A stretch of 64,000 nucleotides of DNA from Cephalotus follicularis (lineage: Eukaryota; Streptophyta; Magnoliopsida; Oxalidales; Cephalotaceae): positions 159,346 to 223,345 of the forward strand of contig BDDD01001464.1 in NCBI GenBank assembly GCA_001972305.1, written 5' to 3'. Position numbers and translations under genes: made by a program. Below are positions 11,432-23,551 of the stretch, piece after piece. The notes under the pieces are model-generated. The model made no database searches. It was not told the origin of the DNA and worked only from the letters and a program-made list of their open reading frames with translations. The stretch's first letter is position 1. Each line of letters opens with the position of its first letter.

Positions 11432-14400
11432 TCTGTGAGCACAACGAGGTCGTTTTAAACAACAAGAAGAAAAAACCAGACGAAGATAATAACAATAACA
11501 ACAACAACAAGAAGAAGGTAGTACCGGAACCAGAGCCGCTGTACCTTGAGCTTGCGCCACCTGTGCACGTGAGCCGCAGCCGATCCCAAGTAACAACTCG
11601 CCGAGTCATTCCCGACGCAACCACGTCAGCCACCGGCGCAGTCGCCTCCGAGAAGGCCCTGCCAAACGGCGATCTCTACATCGGGAGCTTCTCGGGGAGC
11701 GTGCCGCACGGATCGGGGAAGTATCTGTGGAGAGACGGCTGCATGTACGAGGGTGAGTGGCGGAGAGGGAAGGCGTCAGGGAAAGGCAAGTTCTCATGGC
11801 CGTCGGGCGCCACTTTTGAAGGCGAATTTAAGTCGGGTCGGATGGAGGGTTTTGGGACATTTACCGGATCCGACGGGGACACGTACCGTGGATCATGGAG
11901 TTCCGATCGCAAGCACGGGTACGGTCAGAAACGTTATGCTAACGGCGATTTTTACGAGGGACACTGGAAGAAGAACCTCCAGGACGGTCACGGGCGTTAT
12001 GTGTGGAGGAACGGGAATGAATATAATGGAGAATGGAAGAACGGAGTGATTTCTGGGAGAGGGGTTTTGATATGGGCTAACGGGAACCGTCACGACGGGC
12101 AATGGGAAAACGGGGTCCCGAAAGGTAATGGGGTATTCACTTGGCCGGATGGGAGCTGTTATATTGGGTCTTGGAATAGTAAAGAAATGAAAGCTCAGCA
12201 ATTAAACGGTACGTTTTATCCAGGGGACGATAGAAGGAATCTGATGCTGACGACTAGGAAGAGATCTTCGGTTGATGTGGCTTCGAGGGGGAGTTTAGGG
12301 GAGAGGAATTTGCCTAGGATATGCATATGGGAGTCTGATGGTGAGGCTGGTGATATCACTTGTGACATAATTGACAATGTGGAGGCATCCATTATGTACG
12401 GAGAGGGAGTGGGTGTGGATCTTCGGGAGGGGTTTACGCAATTTAGGAGGAGTTCTTGTTGTTTAACTGGGGAGGCTAAGAAGCCGGGGCAAACTATTTC
12501 TAAAGGGCATAAAGATTATGATTTGATGCTTAATTTGCAACTGGGTATTAGGTAGGTTTTTGTTATTTGAGGGGGTGGTGGTGTTGCTCTTTTAATTTTG
12601 TTGTGGTTATGTGGTCTTGATTTTGTATTATTTTTTGGGTGTAGGTATTCTGTGGGAAAGCATGCTTCTATGGTAAGGGACCTAAAGCCTAGTGATTTTG
12701 ATCCAAAGGAGAAGTTCTGGACCAGGTTTCCAGCGGAAGGATCGAAACTTACACCACCACATCAATCCACGGAGTTCAGGTGGAAGGATTATTGTCCAGT
12801 GGTATTTAGGTATTGCCTTCTCTTTTCCCTCTGTTTTGGTCTCGAATTTATTAGCTCTTATTCACTCGATTGGTATGATGCTTATGTAATGGGATATGTC
12901 CGTTTCTCAATGTTTGTGGTAAATGTGAATACATTTGAAAGTTTTGAGGATAAGGTTAATTTTGATGGGTGGAGGAACCAGACATTGCCTCTTCCAAGAT
13001 TTTCAGGTTCAGGATCCTTTCTAGGAGTCAATTGGATAGGGTTGAGGATTGTACCAAGTAAAAATAACTTTCAGTAATATAATTAAATATGCTATAACAT
13101 AAATTAATTCACAAATAACAACCAAGATACAATCTGGTCACCAGCATTGTATGTTTGATTATGTTTTGTTGACTGGATTTTTCTGGGTGTTGTAGACATT
13201 TAAGGGAGCTATTTCAAGTGGATCCTGCTGATTACATGCTAGCTATTTGTGGAAATGACGCTCTTAGGGAGCTTTCTTCTCCAGGGAAGAGTGGAAGCTT
13301 CTTCTATGTTACTCAGGATGATAGATTTATGATAAAGACAGTGAAGAAATCGGAAGTCAAGGTTAGTAGCACACTTAATTCACTTGTTTATTGTTAACTC
13401 ATCAAATTAGAATGAATGCCATCATTTGCAATAGGTAAAATGTTTCACTTAGCTTCCACTCCACTTTTTTAGTTAGATGATACATTTCAAAGGTGGGGAT
13501 TGTATATTGGATCTGAAGTTCTGTTATCCTTTTCAGGTACTTATTAGGATGCTTGCCAGTTACTATCAACATGTGTGTCGGTACGAAAATTCTCTTGTGA
13601 CAAAATTCTACGGTGTACATTGTGTTAAACCAATAGGAGGGCAGAAGGTATGTGTTGGGAGATATTTTTTACTATTGTTTATATTGTTATATTTTGTTCA
13701 TGGATGGAACTTTTTCCATGTAATCTAACTTATCATATCATGATAAACCAGACTCGGTTCATTGTGATGGGCAATTTGTTCTGCTCTGAATACCGTATAC
13801 ATAGGAGATTTGACCTGAAAGGATCTTCCCATGGCCGCACGACTGATAAGCCTGAAGGCGAGATTGATGAAACAACAACTCTCAAAGATCTTGATCTCAA
13901 TTTTGTGTTTCGACTTCAACGGAGTTGGTTCCAAGAGCTCATCAAGTGAGTACATGGAATGTACATTTTCTTTCCTGTTTTCTTATTAAAGTTTTCTCCC
14001 ACTTGTACTAATGTTCCCTGGGGAAAAAATGTCAGGCAAATTAATCGAGATTGTGAGTTCTTGGAAGCTGAGAGAATAATGGATTATAGTTTTTTGGTGG
14101 GACTTCACTTCCGAGAGGACAACACGGGGGACAAAATGGGGTTGTCTCCATTTCTTTTGCGCTCTGGTAACTAATCGTAACATTATTCTCTTATGAGTAA
14201 TTTTTGTATGATTAACATGTGTCTAAGAATGTTGAGTCAAATGTGTGGCTCCTGCAGGCATAAAGGATTCATATCAAAATGAAAAGTTCATGCGTGGCTG
14301 TCGCTTTCTTGAAGCAGAGCTACAAGACATGGATCGGATTCTTGCTGGCCGGTATGTCCTACTATTATTTGTTTGTTTTAACTTATCATAAAGGTCAACT

Positions 14401-15351
14401 GCAAAAGTAACTAATTATGAAGAGATGCTCTATTTTCCTGCCATTGAATCAAATATATTGCTCATTCGCCAATAAGCCTTGAAACTATACAAACACTTGT
14501 AATATCATGTCATGGTTGTGCTTTGCCGTTGCTTACTTTGATGGCATTAAAAGTGGTGTCTTCGATCATATGATCATGTTTTGCGGGATGGTAAGATGTT
14601 GATGGAATTGTTTTGACGATTTTCTGGGATAGTTAAGTAGACAGCAAGCAACAGTTGCTGATGGGACACGGACAGAACTGTCTTATTCATTGTTAGATCG
14701 AATAAGGCCTTTCCGTGGTCAATATAGCTCTGTAAATATCTCACTGAATAATTGTGCCGCTATGATGATGCCATTTTGTTGTTAGTTGGAGGGTGAAAAT
14801 GTACAGTATCAAAGTACTCTTCTTATATATATGGAATCGGAAGTGAATTCACAAACTTATGATGTAATTCTTGTTAGTTTGTTTGATTGTTTGTCTCTTT
14901 CTTTGTCAATGATTATTTTACTGTTAATCTTTGAGAAATGAGTGTAGTTATCTTCAATTTTATTATATTCTAATTGAATTATAGATAGCATTATATGGCT
15001 GAATTGTTACTAAATTGAAAATTAAACCTATTTTCTATCAGAAAACCATTGATTAGGCTAGGAGCAAACATGCCAGCCAGAGCAGAACGGATGGCTAGAA
15101 GAAGTGATTTTGATCAATACACCCAGGGTGGAGTTAGTCACTTGATCCCTTCACGTAGTGGTGAGGTCTATGAAGTTGTCCTGTATTTTGGAATCATTGA
15201 TATCTTGCAAGATTATGACATTAGCAAGAAGTTAGAGCATGCCTACAAATCTTTACAAGTTGACCCTGCTTCAATCTCTGCTGTTGATCCAAAACTTTAT
15301 TCAAGGAGATTCCAAGATTTCATTGGTAGAATCTTTATAGAAGACGGGTAG
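11416..15351 (+). CDS. PIP5K: Phosphatidylinositol 4-phosphate 5-kinase with MORN repeats (PIP5K1/2-like)
   Basis: The enzyme phosphorylates PI4P at the 5 position to make PI(4,5)P2 at the plasma membrane. The eight exons are 11416-12551, 12645-12809, 13196-13361, 13537-13647, 13752-13945, 14036-14166, 14258-14351 and 15042-15351. All introns are GT-AG and together they give 768 aa, close to the roughly 750 aa of Arabidopsis PIP5K1. Residues 25-31 are an Asn run. Residues 88-253 hold seven full MORN repeats plus a partial one (YEGEW..., GHGRY...). The kinase domain fills the C-terminal half, with [11 protein letters not shown] (ATP-binding lysine), [23 protein letters not shown] and the IID motif in [12 protein letters not shown]. 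The activation-loop region ([12 protein letters not shown]) is intact. The start is the first in-frame ATG and gives a family-like N-terminus (MREA...). No breaks were seen. It is closest in style to the PIP5K1/2 subgroup; orthology was not tested. Confidence 0.95.
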
Positions 15352-16560
15352 CCGTGAGGATAAATTTGGTAATAAAGATTATTACTGTTGCATCAAAAGA
15401 GATTCTGCCGTAAATCTCTCGACTGCACCCTTCTAGAGTAATTCTAGGATTCATCGAGTACCTGCTGGTGATGAATTGAGCTATAATATTTTTTTTGGTC
15501 ACAGTTCAAGCACTGCAACTGTGGTGGGTTTTTGGATCGTGGTGGCTGAATTTTGATTATCAGCCAGTGTCTGAAGGTGCAGCATTCAAGGGGGAGGGAA
15601 ACTTGGGTTCTTATTGTTATTATTATTCTTCTTTATATTTGGAAATTTTTGTGGTAAAAGAAGGGATTGTGATTTGTGAAGAATCTTAAGAGATAGGGGT
15701 TCAGGGAAAGATGTTTCCCAGAGAGAAGATTCAAAATGGTAGGGAACTTGGAATAAGAAAGTGTACAGCATATACAACCAGTCAAATAGTTTATGGAATT
15801 TCATGAATGTTTTTATGTGAGATAGTTTAAAAAAAAAGGGTTTGAAAATCGTTCTAAGAGGTCCCGTTTGTTCTTTTCTCGCTTTATCTGTTGTATATAA
15901 ATGGGCACCCTCTGTTATATGGAAATGGAGTCATGGGTCATGGCTTTGCTTTTGCAGTGAAAGGGAAACATTGTGCAGGTAGAGTTACACATGAAAAGGA
16001 GAGAAAGTAAATGAGGAAGATGCGTTGGTGGTGTTCCTTGTTCTTGCTCACTTTGTTTACTTACTCTCCCTTTCCTCGTCTTTCTTCTCGTTTTATATAA
16101 TTCATCTTTGTATAGTTGAAAAAGTTGAAGTCAAAAAATTTTTACTTTCACTGTTTTTCCTCTCGTTTTATATAGTTATCTTTGTTTGGTTGAAAAAGTT
16201 GAAGTCAAAATATTTTTACTGTGCCTATGTGGCTTGAACCCATTTGTTGGAGTTTCTCACAGTTATTCCAAATTACCGGAGAGGGTAGGTTGGTCATTTC
16301 GCTTGGTTGGACAAATAGTTTATTGGGACTCGTGTACACTGCAGAGGTCAAAGGCAAAGCCCGCCAAATTGGGTCACACCTTGCCGTGCTCAGTAGAATT
16401 TGCTTCTCTTTTTGACCTTGTGCTCTTTATTTGGGACCTTCTATTATCTGCTTCCTCAGAACAATTCATGGGTTTGAGCCACTCTAATTGGTGGGGCCAT
16501 CGTGTTGGATCTAACCCCTCTCTTAATGGATTTCACTTTGATAATGTCTAAGAAGTTTGG
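15352..16560. other. 3' flank of the PIP5K gene
   Basis: This probably includes the 3' UTR (about 15352-15850). A 121-codon open frame at 16186-16551 has no recognisable domain, overlaps a tandem repeat and is not called as a gene. Confidence 0.4.
16087..16220. repeat. Two-copy tandem repeat, 75-bp period
   Basis: A block beginning CTCGTTTTATATA and containing GTTGAAAAAGTTGAAGTCAA occurs at 16087 and again at 16162, with about 90% agreement by eye. No function is indicated. Confidence 0.7.
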
Positions 16561-19500
16561 TGGGAATTAACCATTGGGAGCATATTTATCATAAGGATCC
16601 TCACTCAGACTTAATCGGTTAAGGTTTTAAGTTAATTAGTTTTTGGTCTAATTGATAGATAAATAGACCAACAATAAATTAATTTAAAAATAAAATAAGT
16701 ATTGATATGATCGGTTTGGTGTGATCTAACGGATCGAGTTAATTTAGGGTCATCAGTTTGATTGGTCGAACTAATTGGTTCAATCTCGAGTCAATTTCAA
16801 AACTTGTCTGATGTTTCACTAGAACCGGTTCATCGGTTGGATTAGTCGGTCTAGTTCGAGTTTAATAGTTATGATTAGAAGTTTTTCTTTTTTAAGTATA
16901 TGCATGATAAAATAATTAAGTCAAAGTAATTATTGAATATGTTAATCTTAACATGTTAATCTATGTATGAAAGATATGAAAAGGAGCTAAGAAGCTAAGG
17001 TTTTTTTTTTCTTGATTGGTTATAAATTAATATTGCTTTTAGTATTTTTATCATTAATAGAATAAAAGTATGTTCTATTGTTAATAACTGGTAAGTAGGT
17101 TAAAACGCTATTAGGTTAATTCAATCAGATAGGCGGTCATCATATAAACAAGTTAATTATAGGTTAATTCTGAATTAAGTAAATTGACATGAAAATGATT
17201 CAATTTTTATTAATCATGTTAAAAGAGTCGATCCAAATCTAGCACAATTATATTTAGGCGATACTCAGGTTTATCAATTTTATATCATTTTCGAATCAAG
17301 TACGTGTGTCATGACACAAATTAACACTCTTATTTCTAAATCACCCAAAACTCGAATATAAAAAATCAAATCTTAAAACATACAGTTGCACTTGACAAAG
17401 ATGTTTACCACGCGTTCATTGGAATTAAAATTCACCCATGAAAGTAGAACTGAATAAATGTATGACAATACTTTTATGAATATTGAGCACTCCACGTGAC
17501 ATATTTTTATTTGGTAGTGAAGGTAGTTTTGAAGGAATATATATCTGCCAAGTCTTGCTATAGTGCGTGCTGCTTACTGTGACTGATCATATTTGGAAAT
17601 CAGCAGTGTAACACCAACAGGAAACATCTCTTGTGCAAGTGTCCAAAGAAGACGTGTCCTGCATTATTTTGTGCGTACGTCTCCATTGCCCGTTTCCTTA
17701 AATTGTCCTTTTTATTATTTAAGTTGCTCTTGGAAGAGAATAAACTGCAATTTTATATGAAATAATGAAAATAATCCATACGTTTTTTTATTATTATTAT
17801 TCCGTCTCATTTAATCTCTCTCATCAACTTTTTTTTTTTTAAATATTTGCACAAGTATAATTTAAATATTTGTGCGCGTATACTTGTGCTATATGCACAA
17901 GATTCGCGTGCGTAGTTATCAATTTTATATTATTTTTTATATTTTGTTTTCATTAATTATTTGTGTGACGTGTTATCTCTTAAGATGGTTTTGGGTTGTA
18001 ATAGTGACAAACTTAGTCTAAAGATATCGAGTGATTTTTCAAATCAAATATCGGCCTCAAAGTTTTATAAAATTGTTATCATCATTTTTTAACCATAATT
18101 TCTGTGATTTAACATGATACGTGAGTGATGAAGTTTTAAACAACAATATTTTCAAGTGATACTATTAATATAAATACAAAAACGATTTCTTTTGTAGTAT
18201 ATTTTATGGTTGTTATTCAATTTTTGTTATTATAGTTATTTCGCTCAATTTTGTGTATACAAATTGTTTGTTAGTTGGTTATTATTGTTTTATATTAACT
18301 TGTCCAGTTGATTAATTAATATCAAGAAATAAAATTGTAAAAATTTGATTAATGAATATCAAGGAATAAAGTTGTAAAGACTATTAAAAATAAATAAAAA
18401 TTATTTCACATATACAAGTTTTTATGAGAATTAATTAAAAAAAATCAATGAACTTGTACTTCTATTTCAACTTATGTAAACATGAACATTTCATATTCTA
18501 AAATATTCATATCTATAGCAAAATATGATATATTTTTTACTACTTTATGTCAATATCTCAAAGCAAAAGAGAATTGTATTAATACTATTAACTATGAAAT
18601 TGTTCATCACTAAACTTAGTATATTTAAAGCTAATTTATGTAGAAAAAAAAAGAATAAAATTATGAACTAATGTCATTTTATTTTTTATTTTTTTACAAA
18701 TAAAGAAAATGAATTTACATTTTGGGAGGGCCCCTCCCCCTCCCCGTTTCCCAACTTTTTGACAAAACTCCCAACAACCAAACAATGAAAGTGAAAGTAA
18801 TGGAACATGGTTTCACTGTCTTGCACAGATATCGAGGCATACATATAAGAGTAGACCTGCAAATTCACAATTTATTTAGACAATTAGTGGTTTTAGGTGA
18901 GCGATTTAGGCAATAAAGCATCAAAATTATTAAGACCCTAATTACTCAATAAATGGTACTGGTATGTGGTATCTCAATTGATGCAAATATCAATGCTCCA
19001 GTCTGTATTCTTGGGTTTATGTTGGGCTACTATAGAGAAGATCATTAAATTTGTACACCTTGTCTTTGTTACTTAACTTAATTCAGACAGCAACCGCCGC
19101 CTATGCAGACATACATTTGTTGAATATCCTAAACATATTTGACAATATATAAAAACAAAGAGTAAAATATAAAAATGTGAGCTTTATCTCATTTTATAAA
19201 TAAAGAATAGAGATTAATAAATGTGTATTAAATGTCCCTTTCTCTGAATAGAATTTAATAGAAACTGATAATGAAGTTAACTTAATTTTGTTTTCAGAGA
19301 TGAAATCAAAGAGTTTAAGTATTAGTATTTTATAATCCCAGTAATATTTTTGTAATTTACTCAAAAAAGAATCTCCTAAATTTTTAATTTATTAAATAGT
19401 TTTGGTACATCTCTTTCACTTTTATTTACTTTAAAAGACTTATATCTTTTTTTTTAAAATAAAGAATTGATTGGAACTCTTAAACACTTTGTAGACACGT

Positions 19501-21232
19501 CATTAATCTTAAACTTCGAAGTGTGCGACTATATTGCTCCAACGAATGTAGATTATTATACGACTTGAATAATCCTATCTTTTCTTAAATCCACACGATC
19601 TTAATTGTAGATGCAAGCTCTCTTACATAATCAAATCCAAAATTGGATATTTCATTATCAAAACTTTTATCGCTAAAAAAAAGTGACTCACATATGGACA
19701 TTAATTTGAACATAACTACTACCATCATCATCATCTTGACAGTCAGCAAATGTACCATAAAGACTTTGATTAAAAGGGTGACTACTTAACTTATAGATAG
19801 ATAAAAATCTAATTTAAAAGAAGGGTCAAAGCTAAAATATCAAATACAGTGATGAAGTTTCTCAAAGCTAATATGAGATTCGAGTTGGTGTAGGTTGGCA
19901 CTTAAGTGATACCAAGAGAGTGAATACTCACAGTCACGTTATTCAATACGAAGGCTCGCATTTATTAGAGGGTTAATAAGTAATTTATATTTTAAAGTTA
20001 CAGTAAAAGTATAAGTTAGAGCTAAAATTATTTTTAAAATAATTAAAGGATCAAACTTTTAAAATTAGAACAATTAAAACATTAACTTTAGTTTATCATT
20101 AACGACAGATGACTTTATGATGTAACTTGTAGTTTGTTTTATGATGTAAATTATCTATTAATCTATTATTTAATTTAAAAGTGAATCCGTCGTATCATCA
20201 CTTAATTATCGCGTTATCTGTTATTAATAATAAATTAACGATAGTGATTTAATTGCTCTGAATTTAAAATTGAGGTCTCTTGATTATATTAAAAACGAGT
20301 TCAAAATGTAATTGACACATTTACTACAAATTCTTAACGCAAATCACCTATTACCCCTTTATTAAACATCAATCACTATTATGTGTTACAAATTATGTTT
20401 GGTTATTCAAAGTTCTCTTCATGTTCATATATCAAAAAGCTGTGAACTAACAACATCTGCCATTGGGAGCAAGGAGTGGCTTAGAGGAAAATAATTTAAG
20501 GAGAAAAGGAATTTTAGGCATTTGAATAACCTTACAAGTACTTTTTATTACTTTTTAGTATTTTTGATCAATTTCACACTCTTATATTCGTAAAATTAAA
20601 ATTACTGTTATGTTAATACTAACAGTTTTAAATATCATCATCCATGACAATAATTTCTTAAAAAAAAAAACTAAAAAGAGTTCTATAACCTTAATTAAAA
20701 ATAAGCAAGTTTAGGTAACAAATCAAACAAAAGAAATAGAAAGAAATAAAGATCGAATATAGAATAAAGTTTTTTCCCATTGGCAAATCTAATATGCAAG
20801 TGTTGTTGTGTAACCCATTTTAAAAAAAACAAAAAAAAACTAACAGTCAAACCTGAAATGGACATATGAAAACTTTTGGAAAAAAGTATGACTCACTTAC
20901 TGGAAAATAGAGCGGCGATGATAATTAAATCCATAGTAATTGAACCAAAAATTGATTGATTCATTGAAATATGTGAAAGAAACAGACAAAAATGTTTTGG
21001 ATCGATCAATTTTTATTATGAATTTATTATTTTTCATATATAATTTATCGAAACGTTAATCAAGCTAAAAAAAATTGGGTGAAGATAGAATTTAAATTTG
21101 ATAGATAAATTTTTAAAATAGAAACTTAATGAAACTTGAAAGTGAAAATCTGTATTTTGTCACAAAAAAAAAAAAAACTGCTATTGTATAATTTATGATG
21201 TTATCAATTATTCAACATTATTTTGTATGTTT
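16561..21232. other. AT-rich intergenic DNA, no gene recognised
   Basis: This is low-complexity AT-rich DNA with scattered microsatellite-like runs. The part at 16600-16870 is rich in CGGTT and GGTTC words like those of the repeat near 32.2-32.8 kb and may be a relative of it. The stretch includes a diverged MITE copy near 19179. No open frame resembles a known protein. Confidence 0.45.
19179..19318. mobile_element. Diverged copy of the MITE at 9.0 kb
   Basis: It shares the colinear blocks ATAGAAACTGATAAT-like, (A)ACTTAATTTTG and ATAAATAA with the element at 9001-9159 and has similar length. The terminal inverted repeats are eroded. Confidence 0.4.
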
Positions 21233-22569
21233 TGTGACATCCGTGTTCTTGTACGGTCTGTGTCTGTGAGCCTACGAGACTTCTGTCTGTCTATCGGTCT
21301 GTTAATCTGTTTTCTGGCATTCATGATATGCATCATGACATTATTTNGGCGTCCAGCGCTCCAGATGCGACCTCTGCGGCTGACCGGAGATGCGCATGGC
21401 TGTCACGCGCCGGCGACCCTCCGGAGAGAAATTTCGGACAGTTTTCCGACTCCGTTCTCTGCGGTGATGTGATCCGTTCCAGTTCCGCTGCGGGATTCCG
21501 ACTCTGTGCTCCGTTTCATCAACTTTCGGTAAATTCCGAACTCTGTTCCGTTAGTTCTGTTTTCCGCTATTTTTTGCATTTCTGTTTCTGTTTCTGTTGC
21601 ATATGAACTTGAATTACTTATATGACTCGAATTGGATAACCTGGACGACCATTTGGACTAGCTTTAATGATCTTGGACTAGCTTTAATGTTTTCGAACGG
21701 ATGTTTAAATAAGAGGTTTAAAAGATGTTTTAATAATCGAATTTCTGTTCTATTAACCAGATTGATCGGTTATAGTTTTCTGACATCTGCACGCATTTCA
21801 TTGCATAACGCATTGCACGGTTTTGTGCATGCTTAGGTTCTGATAGTCTGTCATCTGTCTGAGTTCTGATGGTCTGTTGTCTGTCTGTCTGTTGGCAGAT
21901 GATCCTGCCTTTGAGGTCGGCCATGGAGGCGACCAGTCGAGGGACTCGCTCGTCTGTACTGTGAGTGGAATGCCTTTCTTAAACATTTTTACTATGAGAT
22001 TTTCTTTAATTGTTTGAATGTTTGAACGTTTTACTTATTGTTTTCTGTATCTGAATGAAGTTGGTTTTAGTTCATTTATGAAATCTGTTTAAGTTTTAAA
22101 TGTCTGAACCTTCTGTTAATGTTTTCAAATGTTCGCATGGTTATAGTCATACCATGACGCTATTTTCGGTTATATCTGTATTTGATAAGAAAACGATTTC
22201 TGAATCTGTTTAAATCTGTTTTGACGGCTCTGCCGATCTCTGTATCTGTTTAAATCTGTTTGAAGTCTGCTGCGAGAAAATCTGAGATTCTGTATTCTGT
22301 ATTCTGTGTTCTGAAATCTGAGTTTCTGTTTTCTGAAATCTGTTAAATATATCTTGATGCTCTGGGGTCTCGTTATTGTATTTACTTATACATTTGCTTG
22401 CCCATGAGAGGCACTGTCTACATAGTAGACTTTCTGTTTCTGATGCTTTGATACGACGGTATCATTGCCCTTCTGTTCTGCTGGACGTTCGGCCCGACGG
22501 GGCCCAGGCGTCAACCTTACCTAGTAGACCCATGGCATCTCTATATATTTATCTCTGTTTTAACTGCTA

Positions 22570-22609
<40 letters not shown>

Positions 22610-23546
22610 TCTGATGATTTTGAATCTGTTTGAAGGAAATGATCTGTTTTCTGATCTGGTTTTTCTGCTGTTTTCCGAAAATTTTGGTTTTATAAACCGT
22701 TTCTGAAATTATATCTGTTTAAGTGGTTTTAATCTGTTTTATGAATCCGATTCTGTATTTTTGTCATGTTTATGAAGTTTTGGGTTTTAGTTGTTTTACT
22801 TTTGTTTATATCTTTTCTGTAAGAATGTTTATATGCGAGCAAAAAACTCTGCGGAGTCTTTTTGTTCCATCTCACTAGTCCTGTGGACTAACCCTTTCAT
22901 CTGTTTTCTGTTTTTAGTTCTGACAGGTCAGTCTGCTGCGCTCTATCAGCTGAAGTATGTCTGTCTGCTGAAGTGAGACCACATAAAGGGCATGCTACTA
23001 GAGTCAAAACATGCATACCATCATTTCATAAATGTTTTAAATTCTGCATTTCTTATATGTTTATATAACTGTTTTGTTTTCATTTAAAAAGGGTTGAACC
23101 CTATTCAGGTTTTAAGTTTTTGATGATATGGTTGAGGCAGAGCCCAACTCATACTTATTTTCTGTTTATATTGTGATCTGCTGAGGGCTGAACCCATTTT
23201 ATAAACTGTTTCCTCCTTCGGGAGTGCGTTCTGTTGAGGGTTGCGCCCATTTCAAACTGTTTCCTCCTTCAGGAGTGTGTTTTTATAAACTGTGTTTTTC
23301 TTTACAGGGGGCATAGTCCTATAAACGAATACTACATGCCCGATTTTCGTAAAATTTTAAGAGTTAGAATTATTTTCAAGTTTTTCAAGAAACTGTTCTG
23401 TTTTCTTTATGTTTTGAAGAAATTTTATGTTTTAAAATGCTTTCTGAATCTCTGTTCTGCTGAACCTACGAGGTGAGTCTCTGATGAGAGACTTGGCCTC
23501 GTAGCGGGCGCGACGGATTCCAGCTGGTCTGGGTCCGGACGTGACA
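21233..23546. mobile_element. Solo LTR with 5-bp target site duplication
   Basis: A 2314-bp block starts TGTGACATCC and ends GGACGTGACA (TG...CA), and is flanked by the identical pentamer TGTTT at 21228-21232 and 23547-23551. Base composition changes sharply at both borders. No gag or pol frame is present, so this is a single LTR left after LTR-LTR recombination. The length and the GTGACA terminus suit large-LTR Ty3/gypsy families such as Tekay/Del, but the lineage is inference. Internally it is rich in CTGTTT/TCTGAAATCTG words, has a 53-bp duplicated block at 23181 and 23234, and contains the only N of the window (21346). Confidence 0.9.
22573..22604. repeat. (AT)n microsatellite inside the solo LTR
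   Basis: About 16 AT units in an otherwise GC-balanced stretch, probably grown after insertion. Confidence 0.85.
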
Positions 23547-23551
23547 TGTTT

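Noticed and set aside
16186..16551. 121-codon plus-strand frame downstream of the kinase gene
   Set aside because: It starts inside a 75-bp tandem repeat, has no recognised domain and no splice or homology support.
21227..21836. Several overlapping frames near the start of the solo LTR
   Set aside because: They are inside a non-coding LTR, and two of them cross the ambiguous base N at 21346.
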